The position numbers and the translations under genes are program-made. Of a DNA stretch of 43,459 nt, positions 24,032-32,483 are shown one piece after another (within the stretch, counting starts at the first letter, position 1; each line of letters opens with the position of its first letter). The notes below the pieces were generated by a model. The model made no database searches. It had not been told where the DNA came from and saw only the letters and a program-made list of their open reading frames with translations. Source of the stretch: an uncultured Clostridia bacterium (GTDB lineage: Bacteria; Bacillota; Clostridia; Christensenellales; Borkfalkiaceae); the NCBI GenBank assembly GCA_944336975.1, contig CALVLH010000012.1, positions 1 to 43,459 on the forward strand, given 5' to 3'.

Positions 24032-25237
24032 ATGAAAAGGAGATCTATCCGCCCGCGCCGCAGGCGTACGCTCGCCGTTTTGCTGATCGTCTTTGCGCTC
24101 GTGCTCGTCTCCGCCGCGTTCGGCAACGTCACGGCGTCCGCCGAAAGCGCGGACGACGAAGCGCTCGCCGAACTGGAAGCCAACATCGAAACGCTCGTCG
24201 ATTCCCTCGATCTCGAAGAATTGCAGGCATACCTGGACAGTTTTTCCGATTTCAAGGGAATATCGCTCAAAGATAAGCTGATGAGCGTGGCGACGGGGGA
24301 TTTTGCCCTCGACTACTCTTCTTTTGCCGAGGCGATCGTCAATCTCATCTGGGAGGAGGCGCAGACGCTCCTGCCCGCATTCGCCGTCATCCTTGCAGTC
24401 GCCGTGCTGTGCGGGATCCTGAATTCCGTCCGAAGCGGCTTTTTGGACAGTTCGATGTCGGAGATCGTCAATTTTGTCGGGTATCTCTCTATCGGCGCGA
24501 TCGTGCTCGCCTGTCTTCTGACCGTGTTGAAAACTGCGTTTGCCGCGCTCGGGCAAATGCAGCGGCAGATGGAACTCGTCTTTCCGCTCCTCCTCACGCT
24601 GATGGCGGGAAGCGGCGGAACGGTCTCCGCCGCTGTCTACCGCCCTGCGGTCGCCTTCATGAGCGGCGCGCTCGTGCAACTGTTCACGGCGGTCGTCCTG
24701 CCGTCCGCGCTCGTCATCATCGTGCTTTCTTTTGTGGGGAACATTTCCGATGAAGTGCGCACAAAGCGTTTGTCCGATCTGTTCAAAAGCGTGAATAAGT
24801 GGCTCATCGGCGTATCACTGACGTTGTTCAGCCTGTTTCTCACTGTGCAGGGCATCACTTCGGCGACATACGACGGCATATCCCTTCGCGCCGCAAAGTA
24901 TGCGATCTCCAACTCCGTTCCTATCGTAGGCGGGTTTCTTTCGGGCGGAGTCGATCTCGTCCTTGCGGGAAGCGCGCTCATCAAAAATGCACTCGGCTCG
25001 TTTTCCATCTTTCTGCTTGCCGCAACGCTCCTGCGCCCGCTCGTGCTCTTCGCTGTCTTCCATCTCTTTCTGCGGCTTGCGGCGGCGGCGACGGAACCCG
25101 CGGGCGGCAAGATCTCCGCGTTCCTATCCGAGCTTGCGGGCAATTTTAACTACTTTACGGCAGGGCTGTTTGCGATCTCATTTCTCTATTTCGTCACCGT
25201 GCTCCTGCTTGTGTGCTCTTCGGGGGTGATCTTCTAA
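24032..25237 (+). CDS. spoIIIAE: Stage III sporulation protein AE
   Basis: A 401-residue polytopic membrane protein with a signal-like N-terminal helix (about residues 10-30), an extracytoplasmic acidic helical segment (about 35-95), then about seven membrane helices. The segments GSGGTVSAAVYRPAVAFMS and SVPIVGGFLSGGVDLVLAGS are typical of SpoIIIAE. It is part of the inner-membrane platform of the feeding-tube complex. Its stop shares one base with the spoIIIAF start. Confidence 0.95.
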   Translation: MKRRSIRPRRRRTLAVLLIVFALVLVSAAFGNVTASAESADDEALAELEANIETLVDSLDLEELQAYLDSFSDFKGISLKDKLMSVATGDFALDYSSFAEAIVNLIWEEAQTLLPAFAVILAVAVLCGILNSVRSGFLDSSMSEIVNFVGYLSIGAIVLACLLTVLKTAFAALGQMQRQMELVFPLLLTLMAGSGGTVSAAVYRPAVAFMSGALVQLFTAVVLPSALVIIVLSFVGNISDEVRTKRLSDLFKSVNKWLIGVSLTLFSLFLTVQGITSATYDGISLRAAKYAISNSVPIVGGFLSGGVDLVLAGSALIKNALGSFSIFLLAATLLRPLVLFAVFHLFLRLAAAATEPAGGKISAFLSELAGNFNYFTAGLFAISFLYFVTVLLLVCSSGVIF

Positions 25238-25689
25238 TGAAAGAATATATTTTGAGCATCGCGGGGATCGTGCTTCTTTCCTCCGTCGTCACGGTGATCG
25301 CGCCCGGCGGGCAGACGGGAAAGTTTATCCGCGGGATGACGCGTTTGCTGTGTCTGCTCGTTTTTCTCGCGCCGCTCGCCTCGCTCGCGGAGGGGAAATG
25401 GGAATTTGCTTCTGCCGATATAGCCGCCGACGAAAGTTATCTCGTTTCCTGTGAGGCGCTTTGCGAACGTTCGGAATCGCTTGCGATCGGCAATTATCTT
25501 TCGGCGGAATACGGAGTCGAGGCGGCCGCGGAAGTGGATTGCGATGCAAATTCGGCGTTTTCCGTCAAAAATATCCGCGTGATCGTTGAAGATTTCGGAA
25601 TAAACCCGCCCGAAAAACATATAGATATCATAGCGCGGATCAAGAGCGGACTGGAAAACCGCTACCGCTGTGAAGTGGAGGTCGCATGA
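25237..25689 (+). CDS. spoIIIAF: Stage III sporulation protein AF
   Basis: A 150-residue protein with two N-terminal membrane helices (residues about 4-20 and 35-50) and a soluble C-terminal ring-building-like domain (IRVIVEDFGI). The ATG at 25237 overlaps the spoIIIAE stop by one base; the frame is open to 25213 but that part is spoIIIAE overlap. spoIIIAG begins 4 bases before its end. Confidence 0.92.
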   Translation: MKEYILSIAGIVLLSSVVTVIAPGGQTGKFIRGMTRLLCLLVFLAPLASLAEGKWEFASADIAADESYLVSCEALCERSESLAIGNYLSAEYGVEAAAEVDCDANSAFSVKNIRVIVEDFGINPPEKHIDIIARIKSGLENRYRCEVEVA

Positions 25690-26042
25690 ATCGGGAGAAG
25701 ATCGCCAAATTTCTTTCGGATAAGACGGTGCGGGCGATCGCGCTCGCCGTCGTCGCTCTGCTGCTTCTCTTTGCCGTCTGGCGCGTCTTTTTCGGCGGCG
25801 AGACGTCCGCCTCTCTCTCGCATACGGAAGAGGAACTGCGCCTGAGCGCGCTGCTCGGTCAGATCGACGGCGTGGGGGAGGCAGAAGTGATGATCACGAG
25901 CGAGGACGGGAAGGCGGTGAGCGCGATCGTGGTGTGCCATGGAGCGGACAGCATCCTCACCCGCATCCGCGTGATCGATGTGACCGTCACGGCGCTCGGA
26001 GTGGAGCGCGGCAATGTCCTGGTTTACTGCAGGACTCAATAA
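25686..26042 (+). CDS. spoIIIAG: Stage III sporulation protein AG (short form)
   Basis: A 118-residue bitopic protein with one membrane helix (about residues 15-35) and a small domain (LLGQIDGVGEAEVMITSEDG, then TALGVERGNVLVY) matching the core of the SpoIIIAG ring-building motif. It is much shorter than the roughly 230 residues of the Bacillus protein: the long insertion between the halves of the fold is absent. Position, overlap (ATGA) and motif make the assignment firm. Confidence 0.88.
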   Translation: MNREKIAKFLSDKTVRAIALAVVALLLLFAVWRVFFGGETSASLSHTEEELRLSALLGQIDGVGEAEVMITSEDGKAVSAIVVCHGADSILTRIRVIDVTVTALGVERGNVLVYCRTQ

Positions 26043-26070
26043 ACGGGAATTCATAAAAGGAGATATGTTT

Positions 26071-26559
26071 ATGACCAACGCAAAAAAGATCGCACTTATG
26101 TCAACGCTCGTCTTGCTTCTGGCGGTAACCGCGGTTTTCAACTTCATTCTCGCGGGAACCGCGGCGACCGATACGGCGGGCGGGGGAGCGGCGGAAGCAA
26201 ATTACTTCACTTCTTATCGCTCCGAACGCACTTCGACGCGCAGCGAAGAATTTGTACAGCTCGACAGCGTGCTCGCCATCTATGAGGCGGACAGCGAAGA
26301 GTACAAAGAAGCCGCGGCAATGAAGCAGAAAATGGTGGGCATCATGGAAGACGAACTCGTCATCGAGACGATGATCAAGTCGATCGGCTTCTCCGACGCC
26401 GTCGTTTCCATCGGTTATGATTCGGATAATGTTAACGTATTTATCAATTCTTCCGAGCTGACCTACGATTCTGCGCTCTCGATATACACTATGTTGAAAA
26501 ATGAGACGGGTATCGTCTCCGGAAACATTATAATTATGCCTGTTTACGCGGAAAGTTGA
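26071..26559 (+). CDS. spoIIIAH: Stage III sporulation protein AH
   Basis: A 162-residue bitopic protein with one N-terminal membrane helix (about residues 9-28) and a YscJ/FliF-like ring-building domain (residues about 90-162: IKSIGFSDAVVSI, VNVFINSSEL, GIVSGNIIIMPVY). It forms the mother-cell ring that contacts SpoIIQ. The ATG at 26071 is correctly spaced from AAAGGAGA; the ATG at 26065 is too close to it. Last gene of the operon. Confidence 0.92.
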   Translation: MTNAKKIALMSTLVLLLAVTAVFNFILAGTAATDTAGGGAAEANYFTSYRSERTSTRSEEFVQLDSVLAIYEADSEEYKEAAAMKQKMVGIMEDELVIETMIKSIGFSDAVVSIGYDSDNVNVFINSSELTYDSALSIYTMLKNETGIVSGNIIIMPVYAES

Positions 26560-26568
26560 GAAAAATAG

Positions 26569-26597
26569 TGGTAAAATCGGAAAAGATGTGCTATAAT
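26569..26597 (+). promoter_or_regulatory. Promoter of the yqhY-nusB-folD region
   Basis: TATAAT at 26592-26597 with a weak TGGTAA -35 box 17 bases upstream. AAAGGAG at 26611-26617 serves the ATG at 26624. Confidence 0.6.
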
Positions 26598-26623
26598 ATA
26601 CTTATCGAAAAAAGGAGTATATT

Positions 26624-27025
26624 ATGGCTACCATCAGATATAATCCCAACGGAAAACAGAAAGGAAAAATTACCTACAACGCAGACATCGTGAGGGGGAT
26701 CGTGACTCACGCGCTGCAGGAAACGCAGGGCGTCGAGCTCGTTCCTTCCAAGAGCCGTGCGATCAAACTCTGCTTCGAGAAAGAAGGGCTGTTCATCGAT
26801 ATTTCCGTGATCGCGCATTACGGATATAAAGTCCCCGAGCTCGCGTTCCGCATTCAGCAGACCGTACAGCAGATGGTCGAATCGATGACGAAATTCAAGA
26901 TCGCGAAGATCGACGTGCACGTTCAGAGCGTCGTGTTCCCCGCACCTGCCGCGCCCGCGCCCGCTGCCGAAGAGGAGCAGACGGAAGGGCAGGAAGGTCA
27001 GGACGGCGCACAGGGCAATCAATAA
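26624..27025 (+). CDS. Asp23/Gls24 family protein (YqhY-like)
   Basis: A 133-residue cytoplasmic protein of the Asp23 family. The core (residues 10-105) shows GKITYNADIVRGIVTHALQ, then FIDISVIAHYGYKVPELAFRIQ and VHVQSVVF. An Ala/Pro-rich then Glu/Gln-rich tail (about 106-133) is probably disordered. In Bacillus, yqhY sits before nusB and is linked to control of acetyl-CoA carboxylase, whose accB-accC genes precede it there; they are missing here. nusB follows after a hairpin. Confidence 0.9.
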   Translation: MATIRYNPNGKQKGKITYNADIVRGIVTHALQETQGVELVPSKSRAIKLCFEKEGLFIDISVIAHYGYKVPELAFRIQQTVQQMVESMTKFKIAKIDVHVQSVVFPAPAAPAPAAEEEQTEGQEGQDGAQGNQ

Positions 27026-27042
27026 GGTTTCGGATAAAAAAG

Positions 27043-27070
27043 ATTTCCCTTTCCGTTCGGAAGGGGAAAT
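27043..27070 (+). terminator. Hairpin between yqhY and nusB (possible attenuator)
   Basis: ATTTCCCTTTCC / GGAAGGGGAAAT, about 12 bp with one G-U pair and a tiny loop. Only TATTGTT follows on the plus strand, so read-through into nusB is likely. On the minus strand a longer T-run follows it. Confidence 0.5.
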
Positions 27071-27093
27071 TATTGTTAAGAGGATTACTATAC

Positions 27094-27486
27094 ATGAGAA
27101 GCGATGCGAGAGAATCAGCTTTCAAGATCATTTTTGCCGAATTGTTCAACGGTAACTGTAACGACAGGTTCAAGGCGGCGGTTTTCAAAAACGCGAAACT
27201 GACGGACGAAGAGCGGGAATTTGCCACGCGCCTCATCACCCTGGTCGAAGAGAACAGGGAAACGCTTTCCGAGCTGATGAACGCGAAAGTGGAGCGTTTT
27301 GCGGAGTACCGAATCTATCCCGTCGATCGCGCCATCCTGTTCGTCGCGCTGGCGGAGATCAAATATTGTCCCGACGTTCCTCCCGTCGTCGCCGTTAACG
27401 AGGCGGTGGGGCTTGCCCGCAAATTTTCCACCGAAAATTCGGCGGGTTTCGTCAACGGAGTTCTCGCGGGGGTGATCAACGCATGA
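27094..27486 (+). CDS. nusB: Transcription antitermination / rRNA processing factor NusB
   Basis: A 130-residue all-helical RNA-binding protein. N-terminal RSDARESAFKIIFAE matches the NusB opening, and PPVVAVNEAVGLARKFSTENSAGFVNGVLAGV is the diagnostic C-terminal stretch (residues about 97-128). The ATG at 27094 is preceded by AAGAGGA. Its stop overlaps the folD ATG (ATGA). Confidence 0.95.
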   Translation: MRSDARESAFKIIFAELFNGNCNDRFKAAVFKNAKLTDEEREFATRLITLVEENRETLSELMNAKVERFAEYRIYPVDRAILFVALAEIKYCPDVPPVVAVNEAVGLARKFSTENSAGFVNGVLAGVINA

Positions 27487-28340
27487 CGTTAATCGACGGA
27501 AAAGCGACGGCGGCTTCCATTCGCGCGGAATTGAAGGTCCGTTCGGAGGAATTTGAAAAAAAATACGGCAGAAAGATAGGACTTGCCGTAGTCCTGGTCG
27601 GGCAGGATCCCGCTTCTCAGGTCTACGTCCGCAATAAGATCAAAGGATGCGAAGAGGCGGGGATCCGTTCTTTTGCGCATTACCTTCCGGAAACCTCTTC
27701 GCAGGAAGAGGTGGAAGAACTCGTATCCGCGCTAGCGGAGGATGAGAACGTCCACGGCATCCTCGTACAGCTTCCGCTTCCCCGCGGACTGAACGCGGAT
27801 AAGATCCTCGCGAAGATCCCCGCCGCAAAGGACGTCGACGGGTTCTGTGCGGAAAATATCGGTAAACTCGCTCTGCGCGAGCGCGGAACGGTCGCCTGCA
27901 CGCCGCTCGGCGTGATGGAACTGCTCAAACGCTATCATATCCCGACGGCAGGCAAAAACGCCGTAGTCGTCGGGCGAAGCAATATCGTCGGCAGACCGAT
28001 GGCGCTTCTTCTCATCAATGCGGACGCGACGGTCACGGTCTGTCACTCGCGCACCGAAAACCTCAAAGAGGAATGCCTGCGCGCCGACATCCTCGTCGCC
28101 GCGATCGGGAAAGCCAAATTCATCACCGCGGATATGGTCAAAGAGGGCGCCGTAGTGATCGATGTCGGAATGGACCGCGACGAGAACGGAAAACTGTGCG
28201 GCGACGTGGATTTTCAATCGGTAAAAGACAAGGCGTCCTATCTGACGCCCGTTCCCGGCGGCGTAGGGCCTATGACCATCGCCATGCTTCTGAGCAATAC
28301 CTGCGAAGCGGCGGAACGCAGCATGGAGAAATCTCTGTGA
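27483..28340 (+). CDS. folD: Methylenetetrahydrofolate dehydrogenase / cyclohydrolase
   Basis: A 285-residue bifunctional enzyme interconverting methylene-, methenyl- and formyl-tetrahydrofolate. Signatures seen: VLVGQDPASQVYVRNKIKGCE (active-site lysine region), QLPLP, the nucleotide-binding GRSNIVGRPMA and PGGVGPMTIAML. It starts within the nusB stop. The ispA GTG overlaps its end; the exonuclease VII genes xseA and xseB that separate folD and ispA in Bacillus are absent. Confidence 0.96.
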   Translation: MTLIDGKATAASIRAELKVRSEEFEKKYGRKIGLAVVLVGQDPASQVYVRNKIKGCEEAGIRSFAHYLPETSSQEEVEELVSALAEDENVHGILVQLPLPRGLNADKILAKIPAAKDVDGFCAENIGKLALRERGTVACTPLGVMELLKRYHIPTAGKNAVVVGRSNIVGRPMALLLINADATVTVCHSRTENLKEECLRADILVAAIGKAKFITADMVKEGAVVIDVGMDRDENGKLCGDVDFQSVKDKASYLTPVPGGVGPMTIAMLLSNTCEAAERSMEKSL

Positions 28341-29212
28341 TCGATTTCAAAGAAAAATATGCGGAATATGCGCGCGGCTTCGAGGCCGCGCTCGGCGATT
28401 ACTGCGCAAAGATGGATTTCGCTCCGTCCGTGCTGACGGAGAGTATGCGTTACAGCTTGCAGATCGGAGGCAAACGCGTTCGTCCTGTGCTGTTTCTCGC
28501 CGCCGTCGATCTTTTGGGCGGGGATTGGAGGCGCGAGACGGATTATGCGATCGCGTTGGAAATGATCCATACCTATTCGCTCATTCACGACGATCTGCCT
28601 GCCATGGATAACGACGATTTCCGCCGCGGCAAGCCGTCCAATCATAAGATGTTCGGCGAGGCAAATGCCATCCTTGCGGGAGACGCGCTCCTCAATACCG
28701 CGTTTTCGCTGTTGTTAGCTCAGATTTCGCGCGGAACGGAACATCTGTATGCCGCGCGTTGTCTGTGCGATGCCGCGGGAGCGGGCGGGATGATCGCGGG
28801 GCAATCGGCAGATCTTCTGTACACTTCGGCGGAACAGGTCACGCCCGAAGAGCTGGAATTTATCTATGAGCATAAGACGGGAAAGCTGATCACCGCGCCG
28901 CTCGTCATGGCGGCGATCCTCTCGGGTTCGTATTATTTTGAAATGAAACAATTCGGGCACGACTTGGGCATCCTGTTTCAGATCACGGACGACATTCTCG
29001 ACGAGGTGGGGTCGTTCGATAAAATGGGCAAAACGCTCGGGAAAGACAAGGCGAGCGGAAAACTGACCTGCGTGAAAGTTTACGGCTTGTCCGCCGCGCA
29101 ACTCCAAGCGGATCTGTATGCGGAAAAGTGCCACCGTGTCCTGGAAGCGATCGACAAAGACGTCTCGTTCTTCCACGCGTTGACCGATTATGTGCGCAAT
29201 CGCAACCAATAA
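28337..29212 (+). CDS. ispA: Farnesyl/geranyl diphosphate synthase (polyprenyl synthetase)
   Basis: A 291-residue short-chain prenyl transferase condensing isopentenyl diphosphate with allylic diphosphates. The first aspartate-rich motif is DDLPAMDNDD (about residue 85); the second is QITDDILDE (about residue 217). GGKRVRPVL is also present. The best start is the GTG at 28337 overlapping the folD stop, giving MIDFKEKY; no in-frame ATG fits. A terminator-like hairpin follows before dxs. Confidence 0.94.
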   Translation: MIDFKEKYAEYARGFEAALGDYCAKMDFAPSVLTESMRYSLQIGGKRVRPVLFLAAVDLLGGDWRRETDYAIALEMIHTYSLIHDDLPAMDNDDFRRGKPSNHKMFGEANAILAGDALLNTAFSLLLAQISRGTEHLYAARCLCDAAGAGGMIAGQSADLLYTSAEQVTPEELEFIYEHKTGKLITAPLVMAAILSGSYYFEMKQFGHDLGILFQITDDILDEVGSFDKMGKTLGKDKASGKLTCVKVYGLSAAQLQADLYAEKCHRVLEAIDKDVSFFHALTDYVRNRNQ

Positions 29213-29222
29213 ATTGAGTATA

Positions 29223-29255
29223 GGCGCAGGGCGTCGGCTCTGCGCCGTTATTTTT
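29223..29255 (+). terminator. Terminator-like hairpin between ispA and dxs
   Basis: GGCGCAG at 29223-29229 pairs with CTGCGCC at 29240-29246, followed by GTTATTTTT. It ends only 8 bases before the dxs ATG, so dxs is either reached by read-through or controlled by this element. Confidence 0.65.
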
Positions 29256-29263
29256 GTCGCAAT

Positions 29264-31273
29264 ATGTTGAAAAATGTTTCCCGTGAAGCGCTCCTCAGCG
29301 CTTCCGATCCTGAACTGCAAACGCTTTGCGCCGAGATCCGTCGGGAGATCCTTACCACGGTTTCCGGCAACGGCGGGCATCTCGCGTCAAACCTCGGCGT
29401 TGTAGAGATGACCGTCGCGCTTCATCGTGCCTTCGATTTTCCGCGCGATAAGATCGTTTTTGACGTGGGACACCAATGTTATGCCCATAAAATGCTCTCG
29501 GGACGCGCATCCCGTTTCGGAAGCCTGCGCAAAAAGGGCGGATTGTCCGGATTTCCGAAACGATCGGAGAGCGAATATGACTGTTACGGCACGGGACACG
29601 CGGGCACGGCGATCTCGGCGGCGCTCGGCATTGCCAAAGCGCGCGATCTGAAAGGCGAAGATCATGCCGTGATCGCCTTTGTCGGGGACGGATCCTTCAA
29701 TAACGGGCTCATTTACGAGGCGCTCAACAGCCTCGAGATCTTAAAAACGCGCATTCTCATCGTGCTCAACGATAACGGAATGTCTATTTCCCCGACGGTG
29801 GGCGGGATGCACGAGCTTTTGAGCGATTCGGAAGAAAGCGCAACGGGCGCAGAGGACGCTAAAATTGCGCTGTTCGGGCGTTTCGGGTTGCAATATGCAG
29901 GGGTTTGTAGCGGAAACGACCTTCAGGAATGCGCCGAAGCGCTCGACAGGGCAAAGAAAATGCTGGAACGCGGGAGCGTGATCCTTCACGTCAGGACGAA
30001 AAAGGGCCTCGGATATGCGTTTTCGGAGAACGCGCCCGAGCTTACGCACGGCGTGGCGCCCGACGGGGCGCGCAAAACGACGGAATATTCCCGCGTACTG
30101 GGCGAAGAACTCTGCGCCATCGCGGAAAACGACGAGCGCATCGTCGCCGTGACCGCGGCGATGACGGACAGTCTCGGCTTGCGCCCGTTTTTCGAGCGCT
30201 TTCCCGAGCGCGCGTTCGACGTGGGGATCTGCGAAGAACACGCCTGCGTGCTCGCCGCTTCGCTCGCAGCAGAGGGGATGAAACCGTATTACGCGATTTA
30301 TTCCACCTTCTTACAGCGCGCATTCGACGAGATATTGCACGACGTCTGCGGGCAAAACCTGCCCGTTACGTTCTGTATCGACCGAGCGGGGATCACGGGA
30401 GCGGACGGGGAGACGCACCAGGGCGTTTACGATCTGTCTTATCTCTCCCCGATACCCAATCTCGTGATCGCGATCCCTGCCGATCTGTGTGAATTTCGCG
30501 CGATGCTTCGCCTGAGCGCGGCGAACGATGTGCCGTTTGCCATTCGCTATCCCAGAGAATCGAGAGGGGAAACGCTGAAATCCACGGAAAATTCCGCAAA
30601 AACGGCGCTTGAAATCGGCAAATTTGGTATTTTACATAGTAATATGTCTGACATAGTAATGCTTGCGGCAGGGGAACGCTCCTTGCGTTTGGCGGAAAAC
30701 GTGTATCGCCGCGCAAAAGAAAATGGGATGGCGTTTACGCTCGTCAACGCGCGTTTTTTGAAGCCGCTCGACGAAGAATTGCTCTCTTCTTTGCCGCAAA
30801 AATACATCGTCACCGTAGAGGACAACGCTCTGATCGGCGGTTTGGGAGACGCCGTCGCGCGCTTCTATCGCCGCAAAAGCCGGTCCGATCTGGAAGCGGA
30901 ACAGACCGATCCCGGCTGGACGGATGAGGGACACGCGGGCAGCGCTCTTCGCGACGCATCCGAAAACGGTTTAAGCGGGGCGAAAGGCAGGGCGAAAAAT
31001 ATCCCGAATGCGGACGAAAATGCTTCGGACGATAAGGCCGCGAACAATGCCCCGAACGTTGCGCAGATCTCGCAGACGCATTTCTTATCGCCCGCACATA
31101 CGCTTCCCCGCGGCGAAAAAGAAGGGGTTTCCGCGGGAGAAAAGCAGGTCTTTTCTTTCGCCTATCCCGACCGCTTCATCCCTCAGGGCGAAGTCGGCGA
31201 ACTGATGCGCGAATGCGGGCTGGATGAAGAGGAAATCCTGCGCCTGATCGGGAGGCTGTATGCGCGCAGATAA
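29264..31273 (+). CDS. dxs: 1-deoxy-D-xylulose-5-phosphate synthase with low-complexity insertion
   Basis: A 669-residue thiamine-diphosphate enzyme for the first step of the MEP isoprenoid pathway. Motifs: GNGGHLASNLGVVE, GTGHAGTAISAALG, thiamine site GDGSFNNGLIYEALN, catalytic region GICEEHA, and RAGITGADGETHQG. About residues 535-625 are an alanine-, asparagine- and charge-rich tract with no DXS similarity, placed between GGLGDAV and the conserved FAYPDRFIPQG in the C-terminal domain. This explains a length beyond the usual 620 or so. No ribosome site is visible before the ATG. tlyA overlaps the end by 14 bases. Confidence 0.94.
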   Translation: MLKNVSREALLSASDPELQTLCAEIRREILTTVSGNGGHLASNLGVVEMTVALHRAFDFPRDKIVFDVGHQCYAHKMLSGRASRFGSLRKKGGLSGFPKRSESEYDCYGTGHAGTAISAALGIAKARDLKGEDHAVIAFVGDGSFNNGLIYEALNSLEILKTRILIVLNDNGMSISPTVGGMHELLSDSEESATGAEDAKIALFGRFGLQYAGVCSGNDLQECAEALDRAKKMLERGSVILHVRTKKGLGYAFSENAPELTHGVAPDGARKTTEYSRVLGEELCAIAENDERIVAVTAAMTDSLGLRPFFERFPERAFDVGICEEHACVLAASLAAEGMKPYYAIYSTFLQRAFDEILHDVCGQNLPVTFCIDRAGITGADGETHQGVYDLSYLSPIPNLVIAIPADLCEFRAMLRLSAANDVPFAIRYPRESRGETLKSTENSAKTALEIGKFGILHSNMSDIVMLAAGERSLRLAENVYRRAKENGMAFTLVNARFLKPLDEELLSSLPQKYIVTVEDNALIGGLGDAVARFYRRKSRSDLEAEQTDPGWTDEGHAGSALRDASENGLSGAKGRAKNIPNADENASDDKAANNAPNVAQISQTHFLSPAHTLPRGEKEGVSAGEKQVFSFAYPDRFIPQGEVGELMRECGLDEEEILRLIGRLYARR

Positions 31274-32030
31274 GTTTTTTGCGGACAAATATGCTTCGAG
31301 GACAAAAGCGGCGGAAGCGCTTTCCGCGGGACTCATACTCCGCGGCGGCAAAGCGTTGAAACCTTCGGATGAGGTTTCCGAGAGCGACGTCTTTGAATTT
31401 CTGCCTGCCGAGGAGAGTTTTGTTTCCAACGGCGGATATAAACTCTCCCGCGCTCTGCGCGAGTTTTCCCTGGACGTTACGGGAAAGACCTTCGCCGACC
31501 TCGGAGCGAGCAACGGCGGGTTTACCGATTGCCTTTTGCAATGCGGCGCGAGGCGCGTATATTGCGTCGACGTCGGGGAGAGCCAGCTGGACGAACGGAT
31601 TTGCGGGGATCCGCGCGTCGTCGTCATGGATAGGACGAACGCCCGATACCTCACGCGGGAAGATTTCCCTGAGCGCATCGACGGCGTCGTTTCCGATTTG
31701 AGTTTCATATCCCTCAAGCTGATTTTTCCTGCGATCTCTTCGATTTTATCGTCGGGAGCGTTTGCCTGCGTTCTCGTCAAGCCGCAGTTCGAGTGCGAAA
31801 ATAAGAACATCGGCAAGAGCGGCATCGTCGCGCGCAAACATCATCCCGATATTTTATCGTCCGTATTCGCCGCCGCGGCGGCCGAGCGTCTGGCGCCCGT
31901 CAACATCGTCAACGCGCCCGTACGGGAAAAGAAAAACGTCGAATATATGCTCCTGCTCGAAAAGGACGGCATCTCTTTATCCGAAGCGGAACTGCTTCGC
32001 CGCGCGATGACGCTGGCGGAGGAGCGCTGA
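31260..32030 (+). CDS. tlyA: TlyA-type rRNA 2'-O-methyltransferase (YqxC-like)
   Basis: A 256-residue protein with an N-terminal S4 RNA-binding domain (residues 1-60: MRADKFFADKYASRTKAAEALSAG is its start) and an FtsJ-like SAM methyltransferase domain. The K-D-K catalytic residues lie in NGGYKLSRAL, VVSDLSFISL and VLVKPQFE. It modifies ribosomal RNA in relatives. The start lies inside dxs, as is usual for this block. Confidence 0.93.
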   Translation: MRADKFFADKYASRTKAAEALSAGLILRGGKALKPSDEVSESDVFEFLPAEESFVSNGGYKLSRALREFSLDVTGKTFADLGASNGGFTDCLLQCGARRVYCVDVGESQLDERICGDPRVVVMDRTNARYLTREDFPERIDGVVSDLSFISLKLIFPAISSILSSGAFACVLVKPQFECENKNIGKSGIVARKHHPDILSSVFAAAAAERLAPVNIVNAPVREKKNVEYMLLLEKDGISLSEAELLRRAMTLAEER

Positions 32031-32395
32031 ATAAAACGCGCGAAAGAAAGCCGCGCGAATCTTGCGCTTCCGCACCAATGCGCGAAGGCTCGGACGGACG
32101 GGCGGACACGGAACGCGAGAGGTTCCGCCTCTCGGACGACGGACTCTTGATTCGTCGCGCTTATAAAGCGGCGGCGATCCGACGTCGGCGCGACAGACGG
32201 CAATGTGCAATGTGCGCAGAACGATCTTCGCGGACCGAACCGTCTTTTGTCCTTGAGGGAGACAAATCGAGCAAAATATCGGGCAAAACGCGATCGGACG
32301 CCGATAAACGGAGTAGGGCGGCATACGATCGGAACAAGACTTGCGCTTGCGGGCGCGCGGCGGGGGAACGGGAAGCACATTTCCTCGCGGCGCAT
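32031..32395. other. Unassigned GC-rich intergenic stretch before nadK
   Basis: No ORF here has a ribosome site or a protein-like composition: the candidates are arginine- and serine-rich in both strands, typical of non-coding GC-rich DNA. Small hairpins are present (for example CGAGAGG / CCTCTCG near 32110-32135). I do not recognise RNase P RNA, tmRNA or 6S RNA signatures. It may be the decayed remains of a gene or an unrecognised structured RNA ending at the terminator at 32401. Confidence 0.4.
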
Positions 32396-32400
32396 GAAAA

Positions 32401-32426
32401 AGGACGAATAAAATTCGTCTTTTTTT
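32401..32426 (+). terminator. Terminator upstream of nadK
   Basis: GACGAAT / ATTCGTC stem with an AAA loop and eight T's. It ends the unit coming from dxs-tlyA, or an RNA in the preceding stretch. Confidence 0.85.
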
Positions 32427-32446
32427 GATTTATTCGGCAAAGATAC

Positions 32447-32475
32447 TTGCAATTATGCATAAATTTGTGTATAAT
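32447..32475 (+). promoter_or_regulatory. nadK promoter, placed for a leaderless or near-leaderless mRNA
   Basis: TTGCAA at 32447-32452 and TATAAT at 32470-32475 with a 17-base spacer. Eight bases separate the -10 box from the ATG at 32484, so initiation would fall 0-3 bases before it. No ribosome site is present. Confidence 0.82.
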
Positions 32476-32483
32476 ATAAGCCA

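Noticed and set aside
32078-32428. Plus-strand ORF of 116 codons in the pre-nadK gap
   Set aside because: Arg/Ser/Glu-rich, no ribosome site, ends inside the terminator; equally long frames exist on the minus strand, as expected by chance.
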